Shown one piece after another: positions 41,402 to 48,952 of a stretch of DNA of 48,952 bases (its first letter is position 1; every line of letters starts with the position of its first letter). The position numbers were made by a program, and so were the translations under genes. The notes under the pieces are model-generated. The model was given only the letters and a program-made list of their open reading frames with translations, did no database searches and was not told where the DNA came from. Origin of the DNA: Candidatus Rokuibacteriota bacterium (GTDB lineage Bacteria > Methylomirabilota > Methylomirabilia > Rokubacteriales > CSP1-6); NCBI GenBank assembly GCA_016866775.1, contig VGLJ01000034.1:1-48952 (forward strand), given 5' to 3'.

Positions 41402-42198
41402 CAGTGATTCTCCAAGGCGCCGCCGACGGCGCGCGTGATCTCGTGGAGCAGGAACGGCTTGGCGAGCACGAACTTCAGGTCGTGGCGCTCGGCCTGGTCG
41501 GCGTCGACCTGCTCGCCCCAGCCCGTCACCATCCCGACCGCGATGCGCGGATGCGCCTGCTTGAGCGTGGCCGCGACGTCCCAGCCCGACATGTCCGGCA
41601 TCGAGAGGTCGGTGATGACGAGGTCGAAGCGCTCGCGATCACACAGCGCGAGGCCTTCGGGGCCGCTCGGCGCCTGGCTCACGTCGTGGCCGAGCTCGAC
41701 GAGCATGTCCGAGAGGACCTGGCGCACGGTCTCGTCGTCGTCGATGACGAGAATGTGGGCGACGTCGGCCCCGGCCGGCGCCGCGGTGCCGCTCGGCTCG
41801 TCCGGAAGCGCCGCGGGAATCGGCAGCCGCACGGACAGGCGCGTCCCTGCGCCCGGCGTGCTGTCCACGCTGATCGAGCCGCCCGAAGAGTTGATGATGC
41901 CCCAGCTCACCGAGAGGCCGAGCCCGCTCCCCTTCGGCCCTTTCGTCGTGAAGAACGGCTCGAAGATGCGCGCGGCCACGCCGGGCGCCATCCCCACGCC
42001 CGTGTCCTCGACGTCGACCGTCGCCGTTCCCGCGTGGGCGGCGAGGCGGAACTCCCTGAGCGTGTGTCCCGGGATCTCGCCCCTCGGCCTCCCGTACCAC
42101 TCCTCGTAGGCGCGGTTGACGAAGCCGTAACGCTGCTCGCGATCGACGTACGCGATCAGGGCCGGCACGGCATCGACGATGAGCTCGAGCGGAATCAC
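41401..42198 (-). CDS. PAS - partial HATPase - receiver protein lacking HisKA
   Basis: 265 residues in one uninterrupted frame. Residues 1-47 are a PAS fragment (LIVDAVPALIAYVDREQRY, NRAYEEWYGR). Residues 60-128 are only the second half of an HATPase: VDVEDTGVGM (G1), FEPFFTTKGPKGSGLGLSV (F/G2). The HisKA helix pair with its His and the N-box of the ATPase are missing. Residues 147-262 are a full receiver (ILVIDDDE, D197 in LVITDLSMPDMSG, T225, K247). It looks like an in-frame deletion of a hybrid kinase, leaving a receiver with a vestigial sensor; kinase activity is not expected. The receiver could still be phosphorylated by another kinase. Confidence 0.82.
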   Translation of the reverse strand: MIPLELIVDAVPALIAYVDREQRYGFVNRAYEEWYGRPRGEIPGHTLREFRLAAHAGTATVDVEDTGVGMAPGVAARIFEPFFTTKGPKGSGLGLSVSWGIINSSGGSISVDSTPGAGTRLSVRLPIPAALPDEPSGTAAPAGADVAHILVIDDDETVRQVLSDMLVELGHDVSQAPSGPEGLALCDRERFDLVITDLSMPDMSGWDVAATLKQAHPRIAVGMVTGWGEQVDADQAERHDLKFVLAKPFLLHEITRAVGGALENH

Positions 42199-42298
42199 CC
42201 AGCCAGTATAGGAGGCGGCAGCCGCGGAGCGGCGCGGCTTTGCCGGGCCGCGGAGCGGGGGGGGCTTGGGGGGCGCCCGGAGCCCCCCATCTACTGAA

Positions 42299-42472
42299 TC
42301 AAGCAGCCCGCCGGAAGCGAGGGCGGCGACGGCGCCGGTGGTGGTGCCGGCGACGATGCGGGCCCGCCGTCAGGCGGCGGAACCACGGCTGCTGCATCAC
42401 GATGAACAGCGCGATGGCGAGCAGGCTCACGGCGGCCAGCGCGAAGCTCGTCGTGTCGGTGATCCCAGTCAC
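42299..42472 (-). CDS. Small single-span membrane protein
   Basis: 57 residues from the GTG at 42472, with AGGAG about eight bases upstream. TDTTSFALAAVSLLAIALFIVMQQPWFRR is one membrane helix followed by an Arg/His-rich cytoplasmic tail (RRRHHHRRRRRPRFRR). The alternative frame across the tail reads more protein-like (IVAGTTTGAVAALASGGLL), so a frameshift is possible. No family recognised. Divergent from gamma-glutamyltransferase. Confidence 0.45.
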   Translation of the reverse strand: MTGITDTTSFALAAVSLLAIALFIVMQQPWFRRLTAGPHRRRHHHRRRRRPRFRRAA

Positions 42473-42525
42473 GCGTCGTGCTCCTCAGCGTGAAGTCTCA
42501 CGCACGGTCCGTGCCGAGCCAAGAC

Positions 42526-42541
42526 GGGAAAATATTTTCCC
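42526..42541. promoter_or_regulatory. Perfect 16-bp AT-rich palindrome, candidate operator
   Basis: GGGAAAATATTTTCCC is a perfect inverted repeat with no spacer. It lies between the divergent small membrane protein (start 42472) and gamma-glutamyltransferase (start 42584), a typical operator position, and its A/T run is rare in this genome. The binding protein is unknown. Confidence 0.55.
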
Positions 42542-42583
42542 ACCGCCCACGGGTGGCCGTCGGCGCTGCTAGGATAGCGCTCC

Positions 42584-44302
42584 ATGTCACTCCAACCAAT
42601 GATTACGGGCGCGCGCTACATGATCTCGGCGGGGCACTATCTCGCCACCGAGGCCGGCTGGGCCGTGCTGCAGGCCGGCGGCAACGCGATCGACGCGGCG
42701 GTTGCCGCGGGGATCGCGCTCGGTGTCGTGCACAGCGACCAGGTGCAATTCACCGGCGTCGCCCCGATGGTCATCTACCTGAAAGAGCGCGACGAAGTCG
42801 TCACCGTCGCAGGTTTGGGCACGTGGCCGAGAGCGGCGCGCCTCGAGACGTTCGTCGCCGAGCACGGCGGGACGATTCCGCCCGGCGTTCTCCGCACCGT
42901 CGTTCCATCGGCGCCCGACGCGTGGATTCTCGCGCTTGAGAAATTCGGGACGATGAGCTTCGGCGACGTGGCGGCGGCGGCGATCCGCTACGCGCGTGAC
43001 GGCTTCACGATGCATCCCGTGATGGCGCACTGGATCGAGAAGAACGCGGCCAGCTATCGCCGCTGGCCGCAGAACGCGGCGATCTGGCTGCCCGGTGGAA
43101 GCGTGCCGCGCGAAGGTGAGCGCTTCGTGCAGCAGGATCTCGCGCGCTCCATCCAGTTCATGGTCGACGAGGAGCGCGCGGCGGCGCCACGCGGGCGCGC
43201 GGCGGGGCTCGCGGCCGCGCGCGACGCGTTCTATCGCGGCGACCTGGCGCAGGCCATGGCGCGCTACCACCGTGAGCACGGTGGCTGGCTGACCGCCGAA
43301 GACCTCGCGACGTATCGCTCGGAGATCGTGCCGCCGGTGCGCGCGACGTTTCGCGGGACCGACGTGCTGACGTGCGGACCGTGGTGCCAGGGGCCGACGC
43401 TGCTGCAAATGCTCGCGCTGCTGGACGGCGTCGACCTCGCGGCGCTCGGTCACAACACCGCGGCGTATGCCCATGTGGTCACCGAGGCGATGAAGCTCGC
43501 GTTCGCCGACCGGGAGCGCTACTACGGCGATCCGCGCTTCGTGCGCGTGCCGATGCACACGCTGCTCTCGCCCGCGTACAACGCCGAGCGGCGGCGGCTC
43601 ATCCGCGACGATCGCGCGTGGCCGGAGATGCCGCCGCCCGGTCACGTGCCCGGGTTCGACGCGCGTCCCGCGCCCGGCCAGCCGTCGGCCGCCGCGCTGG
43701 CGAGTCCGGTGGTGCCCGGCGATACGTCGTACGTGTGCGTGGTCGACGCGAAGGGCAACGTCGTGTCCGCGACGCCGAGCGACTCCTCGTGGGATGGTCC
43801 CGTGATTCCGGGGCTCGGCTTCGTCCCGTCGACACGCGGATCACAATCGTGGGCGGTCCCCGGTCACACGTCGTGCGTCGCCCCCGGCAAGCGTCCGCGG
43901 CTCACGCCGAATCCCGCGCTCGCACGACGCGGCAACCGGTGGTTCATGCCGTTCGGAGCGCCCGGCGGCGATCTCCAGGCGCAAGGGATGATGCAGGTCT
44001 TCCTCAATCACGTGGTGTTCGGGATGAGCGTGCAGGAGGCGATCGACGCCCCGCGCTTCGTCACGCACAGCTTTCCGGGCAGCTTCGAGCCGCACCCGTA
44101 TCTCCCGGGGCGTCTCGACGTGGAAGCGGGCGTGGGCCGCGCGACGGGCGAGGCGCTCGCCGCGCTCGGTCACCGCGTGGAGTGGCTGCCGGACATTTCG
44201 ATCAACACCGCGGGCGTGTGCGCGATCGTCGCGGACCACGAGGCCGGCATCCTCTACGGCGGCGCCGATCCCCGCCGCGCCGCGCGCGCGATGGGTTGGT
44301 GA
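42584..44302 (+). CDS. Gamma-glutamyltransferase family protein
   Basis: 572 residues, the normal precursor length. GHYLATEAGWAVLQAGGNAIDAAVA is the family start; the autoprocessing nucleophile is T381 in VVPGDTSYVCVVDAKGNVVSATPSD, followed by the small-subunit blocks PRLTPNPAL and PFGAPGGDLQAQGMMQVFLNH. The protein cleaves itself before T381 into large and small subunits and then transfers or hydrolyses gamma-glutamyl groups (glutathione) or, in related members, acylates such as cephalosporin side chains. No signal peptide, so it is probably cytoplasmic, unlike the periplasmic E. coli enzyme. Confidence 0.9.
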   Translation: MSLQPMITGARYMISAGHYLATEAGWAVLQAGGNAIDAAVAAGIALGVVHSDQVQFTGVAPMVIYLKERDEVVTVAGLGTWPRAARLETFVAEHGGTIPPGVLRTVVPSAPDAWILALEKFGTMSFGDVAAAAIRYARDGFTMHPVMAHWIEKNAASYRRWPQNAAIWLPGGSVPREGERFVQQDLARSIQFMVDEERAAAPRGRAAGLAAARDAFYRGDLAQAMARYHREHGGWLTAEDLATYRSEIVPPVRATFRGTDVLTCGPWCQGPTLLQMLALLDGVDLAALGHNTAAYAHVVTEAMKLAFADRERYYGDPRFVRVPMHTLLSPAYNAERRRLIRDDRAWPEMPPPGHVPGFDARPAPGQPSAAALASPVVPGDTSYVCVVDAKGNVVSATPSDSSWDGPVIPGLGFVPSTRGSQSWAVPGHTSCVAPGKRPRLTPNPALARRGNRWFMPFGAPGGDLQAQGMMQVFLNHVVFGMSVQEAIDAPRFVTHSFPGSFEPHPYLPGRLDVEAGVGRATGEALAALGHRVEWLPDISINTAGVCAIVADHEAGILYGGADPRRAARAMGW

Positions 44303-44303
44303 G

Positions 44304-44504
44304 CTAGTCCTTGAGTGCGGACACCGCTCGGGCTACCGCAGGCGACAGCGAGACCGGGATGAAGTAGTCGCGAGGATACAGGTAGTCCTCGCCCTCGTCA
44401 TCGACGATGCGCCACCAGCCGTGGTCCGTATCTTTCACGGGGAGCCGTCGATAGACCTTTCGAAGCTGGAGCGAATGCGCAAAACTGCCGGTCTTGACGC
44501 ACAT
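44304..44504 (-). CDS. Small conserved hypothetical protein
   Basis: 66 residues from the ATG at 44504; the same frame is open further upstream but that part is antisense to the neighbour. CVKTGSFAHSLQLRKVYRRL, GWWRIVDDEGEDYLYPRDYF, IPVSLSPAVARAV is a compact SH3-like sequence seen as stand-alone small proteins in several phyla (remembered, not searched). Likely co-transcribed with the next upstream gene, 37 bases away. Confidence 0.7.
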   Translation of the reverse strand: MCVKTGSFAHSLQLRKVYRRLPVKDTDHGWWRIVDDEGEDYLYPRDYFIPVSLSPAVARAVSALKD

Positions 44505-44541
44505 GACATAGCCCGCGCGACGCAGGCCATCCTCGCATCGG

Positions 44542-44787
44542 CTAATCGAGCCAGCATTTGATCTTGAGTTTCTTTTTGCCGACGCCGTGCGCTTCATACC
44601 AATGCACCTCAGCCTTGCGTATCGTACCATCCACGAGTCTGACCATGGCGACGCCCTTGCGTTTGATCCAGTGGCCGGGACCATATTGTTCACGTAGCCA
44701 CTGTGCTGCGCGAATGCTCGACCCGCTCGCGATTCGTTCGACGTCGGTAAGCCTGCCGATGGCCTCGAACTCTCGCGGGTACGGCAC
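44542..44787 (-). CDS. Small conserved hypothetical protein
   Basis: 81 residues. YPREFEAIGRLTDVERIASGSSIR, LREQYGPGHWIKRKGVAMVRLVDG, AEVHWYEAHGVGKKKLKIK. The GKKKLKIK end and GHWIKRKGVA block recur in small proteins of unknown role in Proteobacteria and relatives, often beside TA-like genes. I see no catalytic signature. It forms a two-gene minus-strand unit divergent from the phosphotriesterase gene. Confidence 0.72.
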   Translation of the reverse strand: MPYPREFEAIGRLTDVERIASGSSIRAAQWLREQYGPGHWIKRKGVAMVRLVDGTIRKAEVHWYEAHGVGKKKLKIKCWLD

Positions 44788-44852
44788 GCGCGCACGCTAG
44801 CAAGCGCGGGACGCCAAGTCAGCGTCCAAAGATAGATACAGGGAGAATCTCC

Positions 44853-45905
44853 GTGATCCGACCGCAGTCAGGCGAAGTGCAAACCGTGCTCGGCACGATC
44901 GCGCGCGAGGCGATGGGCGTGACGCTGCCGCACGAGCACCTGCTCATCGACTTCAAGGTGATGTTCTCCGAGCCGGCAGCGGCGAGTGACAAGGGGCGCG
45001 CGTACGAGCCCGTGAGCCTCGCGAACCTCGGGTGGGTCCGCCAGAACTTCAACGCGAACCTCGACAACCTGCGGCTCACCGACGAGCAGGTCGCGGCCGA
45101 CGAGATCCTCCTCTTCAAGCACGCGGGCGGCAGCACGGTCGTCGATCCGACGCCGAAGACGCTCGCGCGCGATCCGCTCGCGCTCGCACGCATCGCGCGC
45201 GCGACCGGCCTCAACGTGGTGATGGGCGCCGGCTACTACGTCCACGCGTCGCATCCTCCGGACATGGATCGGCGCAGCGTCGACGACCTCGCGCGCGAGA
45301 TGATCGCGGACGTCACGACGGGCGTCGGCGACACCGGGATCCGCGCGGGACTGCTCGGCGAGATCGGCACCACGTCTCCCTGGACCGAGAACGAGAAGAA
45401 GGTGCTCCGCGCGGCGATCGCGGCACAGCGCGAGACCGGAGCGCCGCTCATGATCCACCCGGGCCGGCATCAGAACATGCCGATGGAGCTCGCGGAGTTC
45501 GTGCGGAAGGAAGGCGGCGACCTGCGCCGCACGATCATGTGCCACATCTGCCGCACGATCGCGGACATCAAGGCGGTCATCGACCTCGCGCAGACAGGGA
45601 TCTGGCTCGAGTACGACCTCTTCGGGCTGGAGAACTCCTACTACCCGTACAACCCGTCCTTCGACATGCCGAACGACGGCGGGCGCATGGCGCACGTGCT
45701 CGCGCTGATCGCGGCCGGGCATCGCGACCAGGTCCTGCTCTCGCACGACATCGCGTACAAGACGTCGCTGGCGAAGTACGGCGGCTACGGCTATCACCAC
45801 CTGCTCCTGAACGTCGTGCCGCGGCTCCGCGCGAAGGGTGTCGACGACGCCGGCCTTCGCCGGCTGCTCGTCGAGAACCCCGCGCGCGCGTTCGCGTTCG
45901 CGTGA
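44853..45905 (+). CDS. Phosphotriesterase-family (PHP-like) metal-dependent hydrolase
   Basis: 350 residues from GTG with gggaga six bases upstream. The amidohydrolase metal site is PHEHLLIDF (H27, H29), E170 in AGLLGEIGTT in place of the carbamylated Lys of PTE, H202 in LMIHPGRH, H231 in IMCHICRT and D299 in LLSHDIAYK. The Glu in the bridging position marks the Php/YhfV branch rather than organophosphate hydrolases. The enzymes hydrolyse lactones, amides or phospho-esters; the substrate here is unknown. Coupled to the GYD-domain gene (GTGA at the junction). Confidence 0.9.
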   Translation: MIRPQSGEVQTVLGTIAREAMGVTLPHEHLLIDFKVMFSEPAAASDKGRAYEPVSLANLGWVRQNFNANLDNLRLTDEQVAADEILLFKHAGGSTVVDPTPKTLARDPLALARIARATGLNVVMGAGYYVHASHPPDMDRRSVDDLAREMIADVTTGVGDTGIRAGLLGEIGTTSPWTENEKKVLRAAIAAQRETGAPLMIHPGRHQNMPMELAEFVRKEGGDLRRTIMCHICRTIADIKAVIDLAQTGIWLEYDLFGLENSYYPYNPSFDMPNDGGRMAHVLALIAAGHRDQVLLSHDIAYKTSLAKYGGYGYHHLLLNVVPRLRAKGVDDAGLRRLLVENPARAFAFA

Positions 45906-45910
45906 CCGTC

Positions 45911-46231
45911 ATGCCGCGCTACCTCTTCCAGGGCACGTATTCGCGCGAAGGCGCGCAGGGGCTCCTGCGCGAAGGCGGCACGAAGCGGCGCGCGGCGGTG
46001 GAAGCGCTCGTCACGAGCCTCGGCGGGCGCCTCGAAGGCTTCCACTACGCGTTCGGCGAGACCGACCTCTTCATGATCGTCGAGCTGCCCGACAACGCCG
46101 CCGCGGCGAACGCGTCGCTGATCGTCGCCGCGAGCGGCGCCGGGTCGTGGCGCACGACCGTGCTGCTGAGCGCGGAGGACATGGACCGCGTCGCGCAGCG
46201 CGGCGGCGGCTATCGCGCGCCCGGGGCCTGA
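45911..46231 (+). CDS. GYD-domain protein (dimeric alpha/beta barrel)
   Basis: 106 residues from ATG 45911; a GTG at 45902 overlapping the hydrolase stop is an alternative. PRYLFQGTYSREGAQGLLREGG, RRAAVEALVTSLGGRLEGFHYAFGETDLFMIVELPDNAAAA is the GYD signature (small barrel with GxTD/YD-like strand). Role unknown; many are fused or linked to metal-dependent hydrolases and oxygenases. Operonic with the phosphotriesterase-family gene, so it may aid the same pathway. Confidence 0.85.
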   Translation: MPRYLFQGTYSREGAQGLLREGGTKRRAAVEALVTSLGGRLEGFHYAFGETDLFMIVELPDNAAAANASLIVAASGAGSWRTTVLLSAEDMDRVAQRGGGYRAPGA

Positions 46232-46256
46232 GAGGCGCGTCGGCGCGCCTGAGCGC

Positions 46257-47009
46257 ATGGACGATCACGCCGCGATCAACCGCGCGCTCTGGGACGCGCG
46301 GAGCGCCGAGTGGGTCGAGTCCGGCCGCCGCGCGTGGGCCCGCGACGAGATCTCCTGGGGCATGTGGAGGGTGCCCGAGCGTGAGCTGCAGGTGTTGCCG
46401 CCCCTCGCCGGGCGCGACGTCGTCGAGCTCGGGTGCGGCACCGCCTACTGGTCGGCGTGGCTCGCGCGCCGAGGCGCGCGCGTCGTGGGTCTCGACAACT
46501 CCTCACGCCAGCTCGCGACCGCGCGCATGCTCCAGGGCGAGTTCGCTCTCCGCTTCCCGCTCGTGCACGCCGACGCCGAGCACGCACCGTTCCGCGACGG
46601 GAGCTTCGACCTCGCGATCTCGGAATACGGCGCCGCGATCTGGTGCGATTCCTACCGCTGGATCCCGGAAGCGCGGCGCCTGCCGCGTCCGCGCGGCGAG
46701 CTGATCTTCCTCCGCAACAGCGTGCTGTTCTCGCTGTGCGCGCCGGACAGCGACGATGCGGCGGGCGATCGCCTGGTCCGCGGCTATTTCGATCTCCATC
46801 GCCTCCAGTGGAGCGACGATCACTCCGTGACTTTCTCGCTCGGGACGGGCCGGCTGATCCGCCTGTTCCGCGACAACGGCTTCGAGATCGTCGACTGCGT
46901 GGACGTCCAGGCGCCGGCCGACCGGACGGCGCGTTTTCCTTATCTGACGACCTCTTGGGCGCATCGCTGGCCGTCCGAGGAGATCTGGCGAGTCCGCCGA
47001 ATCCATTGA
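46257..47009 (+). CDS. Class I SAM-dependent methyltransferase
   Basis: 250 residues. Motif I is VVELGCGTAYWSAWLA (residues 55-70), motif II VVGLDNSSRQLATA, post-II HADAEHAPFRDGSFDLAISEYG; a C-terminal insertion between strands 5 and 7 contains FRDNGFEIVDCVDV. The SAM pocket is complete; the acceptor is unknown. It sits 25 bases after the GYD gene and ends 35 bases before the caspase-family gene. The helix after the N-terminus (INRALWDARSAEWVESGRRAW) is typical of the UbiE-like small-molecule type. Confidence 0.9.
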   Translation: MDDHAAINRALWDARSAEWVESGRRAWARDEISWGMWRVPERELQVLPPLAGRDVVELGCGTAYWSAWLARRGARVVGLDNSSRQLATARMLQGEFALRFPLVHADAEHAPFRDGSFDLAISEYGAAIWCDSYRWIPEARRLPRPRGELIFLRNSVLFSLCAPDSDDAAGDRLVRGYFDLHRLQWSDDHSVTFSLGTGRLIRLFRDNGFEIVDCVDVQAPADRTARFPYLTTSWAHRWPSEEIWRVRRIH

Positions 47010-47044
47010 CCCTCGCGCCGCCGGGCATCTATCCTCGGAGGGCC

Positions 47045-48952
47045 GTGGTGACGTTTTTCCGCCTGATCCTGACGCCCGCCGCGCTCGTCGTCGCCTGTCC
47101 GGAAGCCGCCGTCGCGCAGAAGCCGCGCGCCGAGCTTCCCACCTACGAGATGGGCGATCAGTGGTTCCGCAGTGACGGAGTGTTCGAGCTGATCCGCATC
47201 GAAGCGAACCGTTACGTCTTCAGCGCCCCCGGCAAGGAAATTCACCTGACGAAGGACCTTGCCATCGCCAGAACGTCCAACGGCCCCAACTGGGTCGAGA
47301 TCTCGCCCCCGATGCGGCTCAGCTGGCCGCTCGAGGTCGGCAAGTGGGGCGTCACGCAGGACGCGAAGTGGAGGTCCCACAACAATCCGTCCGGCCCTGA
47401 CGTCCGGCTGAGCTGGGAAGTCAAGGCGTACGAGGACGTCAAGCTCGGATCGAAGACGCTCAAGGCCTTCAAGGTGGAGTTCGCAGCGCGCGCCGTGCCG
47501 TGGACGCGCTCGTGGACCGCGTGGTTCGCGCCGGAGGCGCAGCACTGGGTGCGCTCCGAGGCGCCGCAGCAGACCATGCCGCTCGCCAACTTCAAGATCT
47601 TCGACGTGGCGCCGGCCGCGGCCCTCGCGGTGCGGATCGACGAGCCCGCCGATCAGGGGCGTGTCGGGACGACGACGCCGCTCACGGCAGCGATCACGGC
47701 ACGCCGGGGCGTCGCCAGCGTGGACGTGACGCTGAACGGCGTGGAGGTGTTCTCGGGCCGGCCCTCGGACGCTCCGCGCTCGTTCGCGGTGGGCCAGACG
47801 CTCACGCTGAAGGACGGCAAGAACACGCTGATCGTCACCGTCACCGACCGCGCGGGCGATCGACAACAGGAAGCACGGACGGTCTTCTCGGACAAGCCGG
47901 CTGTCGTCGCGGCTCCGCCGGCCACCAAGCCCCCGCCGCCGGCGCCCACACCCGAGCCCGCGGCGAAGCCCGCGCCGCCCGCGCAGGTCGCCGCGTTGCC
48001 GCCGCCGCCACCGCTCGTCGTGCGGCTCTCGTCGCCCGCGGACAAGGCGAGGGTCGAGCACGAGACCGTCGCGCTCGCCGGTGTCGCCAGCGGGGGCAAA
48101 GGTGTCAGCCGCGTCACGGTCACGCTGAACGGCGTCGAGGTGCACAAGCGCGACGAGTCGAGCCCCGCGCGCGCGGTGCCGCTGAACCTCCCGCTCAAGC
48201 TCCGCGAGGGAGCGAACACGCTCGTGGTCACGGTCGCCGGCGCCGACGGCGCGCTCGAGCAGGAGACGCGTGTGGTGTCGTACGAGCGCCCCGTGCCGTT
48301 CGGAAGCGCGTTCCGCTTCCCCGAAGACCGCGCGCGCGTCACCGAGGAGACGAGCCTCGTCGCGGCGATCGCGCAGTCGAGCCGCGGCATCACGCAGGCG
48401 CGGATCCTGCTCAACGCCACGGAGATCCACCAGCAGACCGAGCGCTCGCCGCAACGCTCGCTGCTCGTGACGGCGCCCCTCACGCTGCGCGACGGACCGA
48501 ACCTCATCGTGGTCGCCGCCACACAGGCCGACGGCACGGTCCATCAAGAGCTGCGCACGGTCATCTTCGATCGTCCGAAGGTCGCCGCGGCGCCGCCGCC
48601 CCCGCCCGCGCCGAAGCTGCCGGTGCACGAGCGCTGGGCCGTCGTCATCGGCGTGGGGACGTACGAGAGCCCGACGGTGCCGCGCCTCCGCTACACGGTC
48701 TCGGACGCCGAGGCGATCTACCAGACGCTCATCGGCCCCGCCGGGTTCAAGAAGGAGAACGTGCTGCTCCTCACCGACCGCAGCGAGCGGAAGCCGACGC
48801 TCCGGAACATCAAGTGGGCGCTCGGCACGTTCCTCGGCCGCTCGGCGAAGAAGGACGACACGGTGCTGATCTTCTTCACCGGCCACGGCGCGCCGGAGGT
48901 CGACACGCGCGGGGTCGAGCGCGACGGGCTCGCGAAGTACCTGATCCCGAGC
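47045..48952 (+). CDS. Caspase-family (peptidase C14) protein with repeated Ig-like domains, 3' partial
   Basis: 636 codons to the window end, no stop yet; start GTG 47045. Signal peptide FRLILTPAALVVACPEAAVAQ. Then a beta domain of about 170 residues, followed by three Ig-like repeats, each with SxVxVxLNGxEV-type strands and a closing block (TLTLKDGKNTLIVTVTDRAG; LKLREGANTLVVTVAGADG; LTLRDGPNLIVVAATQADG), the first two separated by a Pro/Ala linker. The last part is a caspase domain: RWAVVIGVGTYESPTVPRLR, VSDAEAIYQTL, VLLLTDRSE and the catalytic His H614 in LIFFTGHGAPEVD. The catalytic Cys should lie beyond the window. A periplasmic metacaspase-like protein. Confidence 0.9.
   Translation, partial: MVTFFRLILTPAALVVACPEAAVAQKPRAELPTYEMGDQWFRSDGVFELIRIEANRYVFSAPGKEIHLTKDLAIARTSNGPNWVEISPPMRLSWPLEVGKWGVTQDAKWRSHNNPSGPDVRLSWEVKAYEDVKLGSKTLKAFKVEFAARAVPWTRSWTAWFAPEAQHWVRSEAPQQTMPLANFKIFDVAPAAALAVRIDEPADQGRVGTTTPLTAAITARRGVASVDVTLNGVEVFSGRPSDAPRSFAVGQTLTLKDGKNTLIVTVTDRAGDRQQEARTVFSDKPAVVAAPPATKPPPPAPTPEPAAKPAPPAQVAALPPPPPLVVRLSSPADKARVEHETVALAGVASGGKGVSRVTVTLNGVEVHKRDESSPARAVPLNLPLKLREGANTLVVTVAGADGALEQETRVVSYERPVPFGSAFRFPEDRARVTEETSLVAAIAQSSRGITQARILLNATEIHQQTERSPQRSLLVTAPLTLRDGPNLIVVAATQADGTVHQELRTVIFDRPKVAAAPPPPPAPKLPVHERWAVVIGVGTYESPTVPRLRYTVSDAEAIYQTLIGPAGFKKENVLLLTDRSERKPTLRNIKWALGTFLGRSAKKDDTVLIFFTGHGAPEVDTRGVERDGLAKYLIPS

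Noticed and set aside
46940-48886. A 648-codon minus-strand frame near the window end
   Set aside because: It mirrors the caspase-family gene, whose plus-strand frame has signal peptide, repeats and the catalytic His; the minus frame has none.

Overview
The window is a dense, very GC-rich bacterial segment: stop/start overlaps of the ATGA or GTGA type are frequent, GTG starts are common, and most intergenic gaps are under 150 bases. The gene mix is an INO1-type inositol phosphate synthase, an HpnN-like MMPL/RND exporter, an alkylsulfatase-like MBL hydrolase, a flavin-dependent acyl-CoA-dehydrogenase-like monooxygenase, an oligopeptide ABC importer without its ATPases, a caspase-like protein, and many orphan DUF4258/DUF2283/YgiT/BrnT-type small genes. 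This fits an uncultured soil or subsurface lineage such as Rokubacteria/Methylomirabilota. That placement is an inference from gene content; there is no rRNA or marker gene here to prove it.

Layout. 1-2638: a three-gene, start/stop-overlapping plus-strand operon (C-terminal half of a phosphonopyruvate-decarboxylase-type TPP enzyme, a CTP-type nucleotidyltransferase, a CDP-alcohol phosphatidyltransferase), which looks like head-group synthesis for a phosphonolipid or similar phospho-polyol. 2641-3853 (minus): a frameshifted response regulator and a 2OG-Fe(II) oxygenase. 3922-7765: inositol-3-phosphate synthase and an MMPL/RND exporter. 7762-9855 (minus): a Mo-bisPGD oxidoreductase. 9882-12756: two MFS transporters. 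12823-13299: a frameshifted toxin-like gene with its coupled partner. 13308-16357 (minus): MBL/alkylsulfatase-like hydrolase, two dimeric alpha/beta-barrel proteins, a small conserved protein and the trans-editing factor AlaX. 16390-17120: a small exported or anchored protein and a response regulator.

17133-28460 is an accessory region. It holds at least four clusters of toxin-antitoxin-type small genes, several of them broken by single-base frameshifts, and a malate synthase gene. A 410-bp piece of the malate synthase 3' half is repeated 3,160 bp downstream, beside further decay. A GHKL ATPase lies between the two copies. After the second copy come a broken Fic gene, an orphan HicB, and a 1,096-residue RecB-nuclease/helicase fusion. 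The last is followed by brnTA and a DUF2442 remnant. I consider this the most interesting part of the window, a candidate defence or addiction island.

28457-36575: an unrecognised 500-residue protein, a rhomboid protease, a lytic transglycosylase, two small conserved genes, and a three-gene oligopeptide-type ABC importer (binding protein plus two permeases) with a recognisable promoter. 36576-42472 (minus): flavin-dependent monooxygenase, sensor kinase with internal damage, HAD hydrolase, DUF2459-type lipoprotein, a membrane protein, a PAS/HATPase/receiver protein lacking its phosphotransfer domain, and a small membrane protein. 42584-48952: gamma-glutamyltransferase behind an AT-rich 16-bp palindrome, two small genes, a phosphotriesterase-family hydrolase with a GYD-domain partner, a methyltransferase, and a caspase-family protein cut by the window end. 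I saw no tRNA, rRNA, CRISPR array or intact transposase, but I cannot run tRNA or Rfam searches.
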